Assembly: GCA_958496175.1 (NCBI GenBank)
Contig: OY292280.1
Location: 17,422,001-17,486,000, forward strand
DNA length: 64,000 bases
Direction of reading: 5' to 3'
Origin: Sisyra terminalis
Lineage: Eukaryota > Arthropoda > Insecta > Neuroptera > Sisyridae
In this document: positions 20,466-32,500 of the stretch, one piece after another
Numbering within the stretch: the stretch's first letter is position 1
How the letters are laid out: each line of letters begins with the position of its first letter
Notes under the pieces: model-generated
What the model was told of the DNA's origin: nothing
Database searches by the model: none
The model's input: the letters and a program-made list of their open reading frames with translations, nothing else
Position numbers and translations under genes: made by a program

Positions 20466-22132
20466 TTGAAACGATATTGCGGGTGTCTTTTGGCACACAG
20501 GACAAAATTTTTTTCCTATTATATTTCACTTGATAGCCTTAATTCAAAATCCGTTGAGAAAACTAGACCTCATAATGAAAAGTCACCTTCTTTAAGTGAC
20601 CCAATATCAGTCGAATTTTTTCGCATAGACTTTCATCAATTTAATTTCCAGTTTCAATTTTCCAAAGATGTACGTAACAAATGCTTTTTATTTTTTGCAT
20701 AGTGGATAAGAATGGTTTAGTTTATAATATTCAACTTTAATTTAGTGAAGGAAAACATCCCTTATGTCCTTCTTATGCATTAGAAAATTTTCCTTTTTGA
20801 AAGTTTGAAACGATATTGCGGGTGTCTTTTGGCACACTGGACAAATATTTTTTCACATTATATTTCACTTGATAGCCTTAATTCAAAATCCGTTGAGAAA
20901 ACTAGACCTCATAATGAAAAGTCACCTTCTTTAAATGATCAAATATCAGTCGAATTTTTTCGCATAGACTTTCTTCAATTTAATTTCCAGTTTCAATTTT
21001 CCAAAGATATACGTAACAAATGCTTTTTATTTTTTGCATAGTGATTAAGAATGGTTTAGTTTATAATATTCTACTTTAATTTAGTGTGGAAAACGTCCCT
21101 TATGTCCTTTTTATGCATTAGAAAATTGTCCTTTTTGAAAGTTTGAATCGATATTGCGGGAGTCTTTTGGCACACAGGACAAAATTGATTTCCTATTATA
21201 TTTCACTTGATAGCCTTAATTCAGAATCCGTTGAGAAAACTAGACCTCATAATGAAAAGTCACCTTCTTTAAATGACCCAATATCAGTCGAATTTTTTCG
21301 CATAGACTTTCAACAATTTAATTTCCAGTTTCAATTTTCCAAAGATATACGTAACAAATGCTATTTATTTTTGGCATAGTGGTTAAGAATGGTTTAGTTT
21401 ATAATATTCAACTTTAATTTAGTGAAGGAATACATCCCTTATGTCCTTTTTATGCATTTGAAAATTGTCCTTTTTGAAAGTTTGAAACGATATTGCGGGT
21501 GTCTTTTGGCACACAGGACAAAATTGTTTTCCTATTATATTTCACTTGATAGCCTTAATTCAAAATCCGTTGAGAAAACTAGACCTCATAATGAAAAGTC
21601 ACCTTCTTTAAATGACCCAATATCAGTCGAATTTTTTCGCATAGACTTTCAACAATTTAATTTCCAGTTTCAATTTTCCAAAGATATACGTAACAAATGC
21701 TTTTTATTTTTTGCATAGTGGTTAAGAATGGTTTAGTTTATAATATTCAACTTTAATTTAGTGAGGAAAACATCCCTTATGTCCTTTTTATGCATTTGAT
21801 TGTCCTTTTTGAAAGTTTGAAACGATATTGCGGTTGTCCTTTTGCACTCAGGATAAAAAAATTTTCACTCCACTCTTCACGTAAGGACATTGTTTAATAA
21901 TTTATTTATAAAGTTTACGATTTTCGTGAAAAATTAACGATGGTTAACCCACGGTTTATTTTGGTGAAAAATTATCTTTTCTCGAATTTGAAATAGATTG
22001 TTATATTATCGTTTAATACATTGTTACGAACCCGAAACTTTATCTGGATCGAAAACCATCCCTTATTTGATCCCTTGACGTTACAAACACTTGAAGTTTG
22101 ATAATTTCTTCTGCCACTTTGATTGTCGATTT

Positions 22133-22191
22133 CATCCCTTAAATGTGGTTTGTTTTCGGAAAAATTTGCACAGCATGTACGGATGGACTTA
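22133..22191 (+). repeat. Left direct repeat bracketing the tRNA-Ser-like insertion (copy 3)
   Basis: The block runs from CATCCCTTAAATG through TTTTCGGAAAAATTTGCAC to AGCATGTACGGATGGACTTA. Its partner lies at 22914-22973 with a few differences. Copy 1 has only a single such block (about 4730-4790). Confidence 0.75.
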
Positions 22192-22599
22192 TATTTTTAT
22201 GAAAAATTTCAAATAACCCTTACAAGTTACAAATTAAACCATAAAGCAGCCCTAAAATTACCCGAGAAATGTTATTAAATGCAACATTTATGCAACCATT
22301 TATTTTGTTTGTACATTGGTGTAAGCAGATTGCCTTCCAAACTATATGATTTTTCACGAAATTTCTCATATTATTTCCTATGTTATTGTACAAATATAGT
22401 ACAACAACAACAAAAGAGTTGAATATCTTATTGGAATTTACGAGAAAACTTATTTTGTTTTCTTTTTGCGGAATTAAATTCTTAAAGTTGATAGTTGGTT
22501 TTGATTAACATTAAAGAAGAGCAGTACATATTTGTTCATACGACAACAATGCATTACCGTTTCTTAGAATTTTAAATATCGAAAAAAATGGGGAAAAAC

Positions 22600-22835
22600 A
22601 TCAAAATGTTACTATGTATATTGACACATTTTCCGGAAGTATTATGGAGCAGCTATGGTTTCAATTTGTTTTGGAAAATTTCAAATATTTCGATCCCGAA
22701 AGAAAATTGAATTTTGTGATCTGAGAAATATTTATATATAAGTTTTTATTTAATGCAAACACGTGCAGTTGTAGCCGAGTGGATATGTTGAGAGAATCTA
22801 AAGCAACAATCTCCGGGTTCGAACCTTGAAAATGT
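22600..22835 (+). ncRNA. tRNA-Ser-like sequence with diverged arm-type upstream region (copy 3)
   Basis: From 22766 the sequence reads GCAGTTGTAGCCGAGTGG, close to the 5' end of eukaryotic tRNA-Ser, and has a perfect GGGTTCGAACC B box (22814-22824). A long T-run follows at about 22842. The upstream ~170 bases (GGAGCAGCTATGGTT, TTTTGGAAAATT, TATATATAAGTTTTT) are a diverged paralogue of the sequence upstream of the arm tRNA-like element. Both therefore belong to one SINE-like family. It is not a canonical tRNA gene: the anticodon arm is lost. Confidence 0.55.
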
Positions 22836-22913
22836 CATATTTTTTTTTTTATAATTTATTTATATTTTTTAAAGTCTAGAAATAATGCCATAACGTCACC
22901 AAATTGCCGCGGT

Positions 22914-22973
22914 CATCCCTTAAACGAGCTTGGTTTTCGGAAAAATTTGCCCAGCATGTACGGATGAACTTAA
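22914..22973 (+). repeat. Right direct repeat bracketing the tRNA-Ser-like insertion (copy 3)
   Basis: This is the partner of 22133-22191, starting CATCCCTTAAACGAGC. The single block of copy 1 shares the AAACGAGC variant of this one and the TTGTCGATTTCAT left context of the other. That is what an unoccupied or recombined site would look like. Confidence 0.75.
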
Positions 22974-23756
22974 GTTTTCGATTGGCATGCCTTTATTTCA
23001 TATTCAATTTCCTACTCAATTTCATCTCTTATGTGTGAAAAATCAAAAGCAGTAAGTAATTATATTTAATTTTTAAATTTATTGCTTATTTCTAACATTT
23101 CTTATGTATTGACAATTCGAATTGTTTAGAATTTTGAATTAAGACAACGCCAAAATGCGATTCGTATTTTGTTGGAAGCTATGAGTACATCCACCTGACT
23201 CACAGGTGGCACTAAAAACTTAAGGTGGTTCAATTGACATACATGTCAAGAGTTCACACGTTCTAGCATAGGTGGAGATACGATACATGTCAATGCGACA
23301 GCTAATTTTTGAAAGTTATTAGTTCATAATTGACTTTAGTTTATCCAAATAAATTTAATATTTAATGTTATGGTTGTTTGATCTGATGGCCAATGTTACA
23401 TTTTAACTTCATAAAATCAAAATAGAATAAATAAATGTGAAACAGGTAATATTTATTGTAAAATTGTCGGTATGGGCGCAATGTTTATATGAGGTTATAT
23501 GTACTTTCTGTTACTTTTGTAGATATTTTCCAACGTTTAACTAACTAATGAACGACAAAAATGAATTTTTAAAATACATTTAAAAATAATTCATTCTGAG
23601 AAGAATCTAATCAAATAATCTGCAAATGTAAGCCACTGGGAGTGCAGCTTAAGTATTGTGAATATCAGAAGAATATATCAATCCACGGGATAAACAGGAA
23701 GATAATAAAAGATCAGGTTTTGATCACCGAATTAGGCATAATAGCGACTTAAACCA

Positions 23757-23927
23757 TGGTTGTAATTGAAAGTCCTCCTCATGGAGAGCTGATTTTTGCA
23801 ATACAGTTAAGAATGAGTCAGTTTTAAATGGCAGCAATTTTCTGCGAAAGAAAACCATCTCTTATATCCTTTTTATGTACTTGAAAATTGTCCTTTTTTT
23901 AAAACTTTGAAAAAACAGCCCTTATCA
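23757..23927 (+). repeat. Relict satellite fragment in copy 3 flank
   Basis: In order it has TTTTTGCAATACAGTTAAGAATGA, TCTTATATCCTTTTTATG and GAAAATTGTCC, matching the 3' half of the array monomer in diverged form. Confidence 0.6.
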
Positions 23928-24091
23928 GGAAAAGCAATCTTGCAACTTTGTTATTAAATGCAGAAGTTTAGCAACCATTGTTTCATTATGGAAATTATGT
24001 AAATGGGCTGCGCCATATGTTCCCCAGTATTCAAGTTAATGTCCCTAGAAAGTATAGTTTGTTTAAATATTAATGAAATATATTTTTACAG

Positions 24092-24330
24092 ATCCAAATT
24101 ACCAAGAAACTAAGGACCAAGACATTGTTTTTGCGCTGAAGAATGTATCATCATTTTGGGAGATAAATGATTGGTAAGTCGCTGTACTTTTGAGACCTCC
24201 AAATATTTTATTATTGATTTTTGATTATTTATTGATTTTTTCGTTCCAGAAGAAGCTGACCGATGACAACGGAGAATTATTCATTGGAGTTGAGATGTTC
24301 ATCATTTCCGAATGGACGTTTGAGGAATAA
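24092..24330 (+). pseudogene. Two-exon splice module, copy 3
   Basis: Exon A is 24092-24173 (82 nt), the intron 24174-24249 (76 nt, GTAAGT...TTCCAG) and exon B 24250-24330 ending TAA. Exon A's open frame reads PNYQETKDQDIVFALKNVSS, FWEIND. As in copy 2, normal splicing puts TGA at the junction, so A and B cannot both be coding in these frames. Exon B is identical in protein sequence to copies 1 and 2. Confidence 0.4.
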
Positions 24331-24750
24331 ATGCGGATCTTTGGAGGATCATCCATCAAATTCATAAAGGATATCATTTCCACAATTGATATCTACCGGG
24401 AAAATCACTAATGGATTTACTACAACAATCAGAGCTGTAAATTGTGTTTTAATAATTCAGTGAATGTGAAGTGATAAAGTGGTTTAAGTGATAAATAGTG
24501 AAAATATCTGAAAAATCAAGAAAATTGTATTAACTTTATATTTCTATATGATTATAATAATTGATACTTTTACATAAATTATATAAACTATTGTAATAAT
24601 GGAAAAACTAATATTGTTATTTATTATAAACTGTATTGATATTTAACATTAATAAATTTATGTTAATTGAACATATTGTTTCAATTTGATTTTCCGCACC
24701 CATCCTCCTGAATTTTATATTTCAGAGTTAAGATACAAAGAAAAGTTAAG
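24331..24750 (+). other. 3'-UTR-like segment of copy 3, with AATAAA
   Basis: It is conserved with 7017-7440 and 60635-61050. AATAAA lies at 24651-24656. Nothing else recognisable. Confidence 0.5.
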
Positions 24751-25121
24751 ATAATGCAACGATTAGGTAAGTAAGGTAAGTTCAATGTTTTTCGATAGAT
24801 TATCGAATAATTCGATTAAGCCAATATCGAAAAATATCGCAACTTTTTGAAGTCCTAATCGATTTTATTTTATATATAAATTTTAATTTTCTGAAGAAAC
24901 TCTTTTGAAATAGAAATTTGTTTTTGTCGATAAAAAGGATCAAGGACCTTAAAATGTTGCAATGTTTTTAGTAAAATTTTCCAACTTTAACATGGAGCAG
25001 CTATGGTTAAAAGGTTTTTGGAAAATTCCAACTCCTTCGATCGAAATTTTTTTTCAATTTTCCACAAATCTCATAAGAATTGTTTATATATGAGTTTTAA
25101 GGTCATTTACATATATCATCT

Positions 25122-25197
25122 GATGGCCGAGTCGTCTTGGTCACCGTTGCTGTTGTTCGGAGTCGAGGTCCCTGGTTCGCATCCCGATTGGTCCCGG
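25122..25197 (+). ncRNA. tRNA-like sequence in copy 3 arm
   Basis: As in the other arms, but the A box has one change (TGGCCGAGTCG, which fits the TRGCNNAGYNG consensus equally well). The B-box-like GGTTCGCATCC and trailing TTTTT are present. Confidence 0.55.
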
Positions 25198-25384
25198 ATT
25201 TTTATAATTTCTAATAATTGATTTCTATTCCTTACAGCTTATAATATATCTAATTAACATTAATTCCTCATTCCAGACATTGCATCATCGAAATATTCGA
25301 TCGAACAGTTCCAACCTTTCGAGTTCGAAATGATCGATCGATGATGCTATATATTTTTCATTTTATTTTTGCTCAATGGTTTTG

Positions 25385-25509
25385 TGACGTCACTCTTTTC
25401 ATATATATAACGTCACACATACGTCGCCACCCAATGACGTCAATCCCGAAAAATTACCGAATTTTCGATTTTCGGGAAGTAGGACTCTGGGAATGGCTTA
25501 GTTACGTCA
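25385..25509 (+). promoter_or_regulatory. CRE-motif cluster in copy 3 arm
   Basis: Perfect TGACGTCA lies at 25385-25392 and 25435-25442. The middle site is changed to TAACGTCA (25408-25415), and TTACGTCA lies at 25502-25509. Confidence 0.45.
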
Positions 25510-28234
25510 CGGGAGGCCTAAAAAACATATCCTGAAGTCAATTTTTTCGGTTATTTTTTTGGGGGGGGGACCTCGAATTTTCGAATTTAGTGAAATGGGA
25601 TTTCGGGAATGGCTTAGTTACGCTCCGAGAAGCCTAAAAATCATTTTAATTATACAATTTTTCAGTTTTTTGGCGAAAATTTTCCGGCAGAAATTCTGAA
25701 GAATCCCAAGAATAGGCCTAAATTGGCAATTTTTTTCACTTTTTCCAACTTCAAAGCCATTTGTAGCGATAACTATCGATCGTAGGTTAACGATAGTAGG
25801 CTCATTCGATAGCGCTTGAAATACTCTATCGATGGAATAAATTTGGTCCCGGAAAAGCTTAAGGGGAAAAATTTTTTTTTTTCTCTTCTGAGAAATTTTA
25901 TTTCGTCGACCAAATCCTATTATATTTCACTTGATAGCCTTAATTCAGAATCCGTTGAGAAAACTAGACCTCATAATGAAAAGTCACCTTCTTTAAATGA
26001 CCCAATATCAGTCGAATTTTTTCGCATAGACTTTCATCAATTTAATTTCCAGTTTCAATTTTCCAAAGATGTACGTAACAAATGCTTTTTATTTTTTGCA
26101 TAGTGGTTAAGAATGGTTTAGTTTATAATATTCAACTTAAATTTAGTGAAGGAAAACATCCCTTATGTCCTTTGAATGCATTAGAAAATTGTCCTTTTTG
26201 AAAGTTTGAAACGATATTGCGGGTGTCTTTTGGCACACAGGACAAAATTGATTTCCTATTATATTTCACTTGATGGCCTTAATTCAGAATCCGTTGAGAA
26301 AACTAGACCTCATAATGAAAAGTCACCTTCTTTAAATGACCCAATATCAGTCGAATTTTTTCGCATAGACTTTCATCAATTTAATTTCCAGTTTCAATTT
26401 TCCAAAGATATACGTAACAAATGCTTTTTATTTTTTGCATAGTGGTTAAGAATGGTTTAGTTTATAATATTCAACTTAAATTTAGTGAAGGAAAACATCC
26501 CTTATGTCCTTTGAATGCATTAGAAAATTGTCCTTTTTGAAAGTTTGAAACGATATTGCGGGTGTCTTTTGGCACCCAGGACAAAATTGATTTCCTATTA
26601 TATTTCACTTGATGGCCTTAATTCCGAATCCGTTGAGAAAACTAGACCTCATAATGAAAAGTCACCTTCTTTAAATGACCCAATATCAGTCGAATTTTTT
26701 CGCATAGACTTTCATCAATTTAATTTCCAGTTTCAATTTTCCAAAAATGTACGTAACAAATGCTTTTTATTTTTTGCATAGTGGTTAAGAATAGTTTAGT
26801 TTATAATATTCAACTTAAATTTAGTGAAGGAAAACATCCCTTATGTCCTTTTATTGCATTAGAAAATTGTCCTTTTTGAAAGTTTGAAACGATATTGCGG
26901 GTGTCTTTTGGCACACAGGACAAAATTGATTTCCTATTATATTTCACTTGATGGCCTTAATTCAGAATCCGTTGAGGAAACTAGACCTCATAATGAAAAG
27001 TCACCTTCCTTAAATGACCCAATATCAGTCGAATTTTTTCGCATAGACTTTCATCAATTTAATTTCCAGTTTCAATTTTCCAAAGATATACGTAACAAAT
27101 GCTTTTTATTTTTGCATAGTGGTTAAGAATGGTTTAGTTTATAATATTTAACTTTAATTTAGTGAGGAAAACATCCCTTATGTCCTTTTTATGCATTAAA
27201 AAATTGTCCTTTTGGAAAGTATGAAACGATATTGCGGGTGTCTTTTGGCACACAGGACAAAATTGTTTTCCTATTATATTTCACTTGATTGCCTTAATTC
27301 AGAATCCGTTGAGAAAACTAGACCTCATAATGAAAAGTCGCCTTCTTTAAATGACCCAATATCAGTCGAATTTTTTCGCATAGACTTTCATCAATTTAAT
27401 TTCCAGTTTCAATTTTCCAAAGATATACGTAACAAATGCTTTTTATTTTTTGCATAGTGGTTAAGAATGGTTTAGTTTATAATATTCAACTTTAATTTAG
27501 TGAGGAAAACATCCCTTCTGTCCTTTTAATGCATTAGAAAATTGTCCTTTTTGAAAGTTTGAAACGATATTGCGGGTGTCTTTTGGCACACAGGACAAAA
27601 TTGATTTCCTATTATATTTCACTTGATGGCCTTAATTCAGAATCCGTTGAGAAAACTAGACCTCATAATGAAAAGTCACCTTCTTTAAATGACCCAATAT
27701 CAGTCGAATTTTTTCGCATAGACTTTCATCAATTTAATTTCCAGTTTCAATTTTCCAAAGATATACGTAACAAATGCTTATTATTTGTGCATAGTGGTTA
27801 AGAATGGTTTAGTTTATAATATTCAACTTTAATTTAGTGAAGGAAACCATCCCTTATGTCCTTTTTATGCATTAGAAAATTGTCCTTTTTGAAAGTTTGA
27901 AACGATATTGCGGGTGTCTTTTGGCACACAGGACAAAATTGATTTCCTATTATATTTCACTTGATTGCCTTAATTCAGAATCCGTTGAGAAAACTAGACC
28001 ACATAATGAAAAGTCACCTTCTTTAAATGACCCAATATCAGTCGAATTTTTTCGCATAGACTTTCATCAATTTAATTTCCAGTTTCAATTTTCCAAAGAT
28101 ATACGTAACAAATGCTTTTTATTTTTTGCATAGTGGTTAAGAATGGTTTAGTTTATAATATTCAACTTTAATTTAGTGAGGAAAACATCCCTTATGTCCT
28201 TTTAATGCATTAGAAAATTGTCCTTTTTGAAAGT

Positions 28235-29582
28235 TTGAAACGATATTGCGGGTGTCTTTTGGCACACAGGACAAAATTGATTTCCTATTATATTTCACTT
28301 GATGGCCTTAATTCAGAATCCGTTGAGAAAACTAGACCTCATAATGAAAAGTCACCTTCTTTAAATGACCCAATATCAGTCGAATTTTTTCGCATAGACT
28401 TTCATCAATTTAATTTCCAGTTTCAATTTTCCAAAGATATACGTAACAAATGCTTTTTATTTTTGCATAGTGGTTAAGAATGGTTTAGTTTATAATATTC
28501 AACTTTAATTTAGAGAGGAAAACATCCCTTATGTCCTTTTTATGCATTTGAAAATTGTCCTTTTTGAAAGTTTGAAACGATATTGCGGGTGTCTTTTGGC
28601 ACACAGGACAAAATTGATTTCCTATTATATTTCACTTGATAGCCTTAATTCAGAATCCGTTGAGAAAACTAGACCTCATAATGAAAAGTCACCTTCTTTA
28701 AATGATCCAATATCAGTCGAATTTTTTCGCATAGACTTTCATCAATTTAATTTCCAGTTTCAATTTTCCAAAGATATACGTAACAAATGCTTTTTATTTT
28801 TGCATAGTGGTTAAGAATGGTTTAGTTTATAATATTCAACTTTAATTTAGAGAGGAAAACATCCCTTATGTCCTTTTTATGCATTTGAAAATTGTCCTTT
28901 TTGAAAGTTTGAAACGATATTGCGGGTGTCTTTTGGCACACAGGACAAAATTGATTTCCTATTATATTTCACTTGATTGCCTTAATTCAGAATCCGTTGA
29001 GAAAACTAGACCTCATAATGAAAAGTCACCTTCTTTAAATGACCCAATATCAGTCGAATTTTTTCGCATAGACTTTCATCAATTTAATTTCCAGTTTCAA
29101 TTTTCCAAAGATATACGTAACAAATGCTTTTTATTTTTGCATAGTGGTTAAGAATGGTTTAGTTTATAATATTCAACTTTAATTTAGAGAGGAAAACATC
29201 CCTTATGTCCTTTTTATGCATTTGAAAATTGTCCTTTTTGAAAGTTTGAAACGATATTGCGGGTGTCTTTTGGCACACAGGACAAAATTGATTTCCTATT
29301 ATATTTCACTTGATTGCCTTAATTCAGAATCCGTTGAGAAAACTAGACCTCATAATGAAAAGTCACCTTCTTTAAATGACCCAATATCAGTCGAATTTTT
29401 TCGCATAGACTTTCATCAATTTAATTTCCAGTTTCAATTTTCCAAAAATGTACGTAACAGTTGCTTTTTATTTTTTGCATAGTGGTTAAGAATGGTTTAG
29501 TTTATAATATTCAACTTTAATTTAGTGAGGAAAACATCCCTTATGTCCTTTTTATGCATTAAAAAATAGTCCTTTTTGAAAG
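28235..29582 (+). repeat. Run of 337-bp monomers in array 2
   Basis: Successive landmarks at 28235, 28572, 28909 and 29246 are 337 bases apart. One T is missing from TTTATTTTTTGCATAG, and the linker reads TTTAGAGAGGAAAAC. The linker also has GCATTTG for GCATTAG, which removes a TAG and lets the frame start at a true ATG upstream. Confidence 0.8.
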
Positions 29583-32500
29583 TATGAAACGATATTGCGG
29601 GTGTCTTTTGGCACACAGGACAAAATTTTTTTCCTATTATATTTCACTTGATAGCCTTAATTCAAAATCCGTTGAGAAAACTAGACCTCATAATGAAAAG
29701 TCACCTTCTTTAAATGACCCAATATCAGTCGAATTTTTTCGCATAGACTTTCATCAATTTAATTTCCAGTTTCAATTTTCCAAAGATATACGTTACAAAT
29801 GCTTTTTATTTTTGCATAGTGGTTAAGAATGGTTTGGTTTATAATATTCAACTTTAATTTAGTGAGGAAAACATCCCTTATGTCCTTTTTATGCATTAGA
29901 AAATTGTCCTTTTTGAAAGTTTGAAACGATATTGCGGGTGTCTTTTGGCACACAGGACAAAATTGTTTTCCTATTATATTTCACTTGATTGCCTTAATTC
30001 AGAATCCGTTGAGAAAACTAGACCTCATAATGAAAAGTCACCTTCTTTAAATGACCCAATATCAGTCGAATTTTTTCGCATAGACTTTCATCAATTTAAT
30101 TTCCAGTTTCAATTTTCCAAAAATGTACGTAACAAATGCATTTTGTTTTTTGCATAGTGGTTAAGAATGGTTTAGTTTATAATATTCAACTTAAATTTAG
30201 TGAAGGAAAACATCCCTTATGTCCTTTTTATGCAATAGAAAATTGTCCTATTCGAAAGTTTGAAACGATATTGCGGGTGTCTTTTGGCACACAGGACAAA
30301 ATTGTTTTCCTATTATATTTCTCTTGATTGCCTTAATTCAGAATCCGTTGAGAAAACTAGACCTCATAATGAAAAGTCTCCTTCTTTAAATGACCCAATA
30401 TCAGTCGAATTTTTTCGCATAGACTTTCATCAATTTAATTTCCAGTTTCAATTTTCCAAAAATGTACGTAACAAATGCTTTTTATTTTTTGCATAGTGGT
30501 TAAGAATGGTTTAGTTTATAATATTCAACTTTAATTTAGTGAGGAAAACATCCCTTATGTCCTTTTTATGCATTAAAAAATTGTCCTTTTTGAAAGTATG
30601 AAACGATATTGCGGGTGTCTTTTGGCACACAGGACAAAATTGTTTTCCTATTATAGTTCACTTGATTGCCTTAATTCAGAATCCGTTGAGAAAACTAGAC
30701 CTCATAATGAAAAGTCACCTTTAATAAATGACCCAATATCAGTCGAATTTTTTCGCATAGACTTTCATCAATTTAATTTCCAGTTTCAATTTTCCAAAGA
30801 TATACGTAACAAATGCTTTTTATTTTTTGCATAGTAGTTAAGAATGGTTTAGTTTATAATATTCAACTTTAATTTAGTGAGGAAAACATCCCTTACGTCC
30901 TTTTTATGCATTAAAAAATTGTCCTTTTTGAAAGTATGAAACGATATTGCGGGTGTCTTTTGGCACACAGGACAAAATTTTTTTCCTATTATATTTCACT
31001 TGATAGCCTTAATTCAAAATCCGTTGAGAAAACTAGACCTCATAATGAAAAGTCACCTTCTTTAAGTGACCCAATATCAGTCGAATTTTTTCGCTTAGAC
31101 TTTCAACAATTTAATTTCCAGTTTCAATTTTCCAAATATATACGTAACAAATGCTTTTTATTTTTTGCATAGTGGTTAAGAATGGTTTAGTTTATAATAT
31201 TCAACTTTAATTTAGTGAGGAAAACTTCCCTTATGTCCTTTTTATGCATTAGAAAATTGTCCTTTTTGAAAGTTTGAAACGATATTGCGGGTGTCTTTTG
31301 GCACACAGGAAAAAATTGATTTCCTATTATATTTCACTTGATAGCCTTAATTCAGAATCCGTTGAGAAAACTAGACCTCATAATGAAAAGTCACCTTCTT
31401 TAAATGACCCAATATCAGTCGAATTTTTTCGCATAGACATTCAAAAATTTAATTTCCAATTTCAATTTTCCAAAGATATACGTAACAAATGCTTTTTATT
31501 TTTTGCATAGTGCTTAAGAATGGTTTAGTTTATAATATTCTACTTTAATTTAGTGAAGGAAAACATCCCTTATGTCCTTTTAATGCATTAGAAATTTGTC
31601 CTTTTTGAAAGTTTGAAACGATATTGCGGGTGTCTTTTGGCACACAGGACAAAATTGATTTCCTATTATATTTCACTTGATAGCCTTATTTCAAAATCCG
31701 TTGAGAAAACTAGAACTCATAATGAAAAGTCACCTTCTTTAAGTGACCCAATATCAGTCGAATTTTTTCGCATAGACTTTCATCAATTTAATTTCCAGTT
31801 TCAATTTTCCAAAGATATACGTAACAAATGCTTTTTATTTTTTGCATAGTGGTTAAGAATGGTTTAGTTTATAATATTCAACTTTAATTTAGAGAAGGAA
31901 AACATCCCTTATGTCCTTTTTATGCATTAGAAAATTGTCCTTTTTGAAAGTTTGAAACGATATTGCGGGTGTCTTTTGGCACACAGGACAAAATTGATTT
32001 CCTATTATATTTCACTTGATAGCCTTAATTCAGAATCCGTTGAGAAAACTAGACCTCATAATGAAAAGTCACCTTCTTTAAATGACCCAATATCAGTCGA
32101 ATTTTTTCGCTTAGACTTTCAACAATTTATTTTCCCGTTTCAATTTTCCAAAGATATACGTAACAAATGCATTTTATTTTTTGCATAGTGGTTAAGAATG
32201 GTTTAATTTATAATATTCAACTTTAATTTAGTGAGGAAAACATCCCTTATGTCCTTTTTATGCATTAGAAAATTGTCCTTTTTGAAAGTTTGAAACGATA
32301 TTGCGGGTGTCTTTTGGCACACAGGACAAAATTGTTTTCCTATTATATTTCACTTGATAGCCTTAATTCAGAATCCGTTGAGAAAACTAGACCTCATAAT
32401 GAAAAGTCACCTTCTTTAAGTGACCCAATATCAGTCGAATTTTTTCGCATAGACTTTCATCAATTTAATTTCCAGTTTCAATTTTCCAAAGATGTACGTA

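Larger units (their letters stand above)
8831..21838 (+). repeat. Satellite array 1: about 38 head-to-tail monomers of 338/339 bp
   Basis: The landmark TTGAAACGATATTGCGGG recurs with 338- or 339-base spacing (9638, 9976, 10314, 10653, 10992 ... 21482). The length dimorphism comes mainly from GTGAGGAAA versus GTGAAGGAAA in the linker. All monomers are in the same orientation. Variants cluster regionally (GATTTCC, GTTTTCC, TTTTTTCAC after GGACAAAA). The array starts mid-monomer at the copy 2 arm and ends in CGGTTGTCCTTTTGCACTC, a diverged end shared with array 2. A 78-codon stop-free frame spans most monomers but usually begins with TTG, so I do not call it a gene. Confidence 0.97.
21839..24091 (+). 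repeat. Flank of element copy 3
   Basis: It starts with a decayed satellite end (GCACTCAGGATAAAAAAATT, then ACGTAAGGACATTGTTTAATAAT, both seen in the ancestral monomers at 4883-5681). It continues through a ~780-bp tRNA-Ser-like insertion bracketed by 58-bp direct repeats, a relict satellite fragment (23757-23927) and TTTTTACAG before the exon module. It is nearly identical to 57030-57978 plus 59087-60395. No protein gene seen. Confidence 0.85.
24751..25915 (+). repeat. Arm repeat of copy 3 (subtype R), truncated and fused to array 2
   Basis: The order of parts is as in copy 2: donors 24766-24781, tRNA-like 25122-25197, CRE cluster 25385-25509. It breaks at GTCGACCAAAT (25915), about 250-300 bases earlier in the arm than copy 2 does, and joins CCTATTATATTTCAC of a monomer. 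The two array left ends are therefore independent events. Confidence 0.9.

Noticed and set aside
9638..21718. More than 30 similar 78-codon frames in array 1, and about 90 in array 2, as a gene family
   Set aside because: The start is TTG in nearly all. Replacement differences are common (for example the IDFHQ/LDFQQ alternatives), and stops or frameshifts occur. The frames are a by-product of tandem repetition.
21422..21718. A 98-codon frame as a longer gene
   Set aside because: It opens with GTG in a monomer linker and simply runs into the monomer frame because GCATTAG is GCATTTG here.
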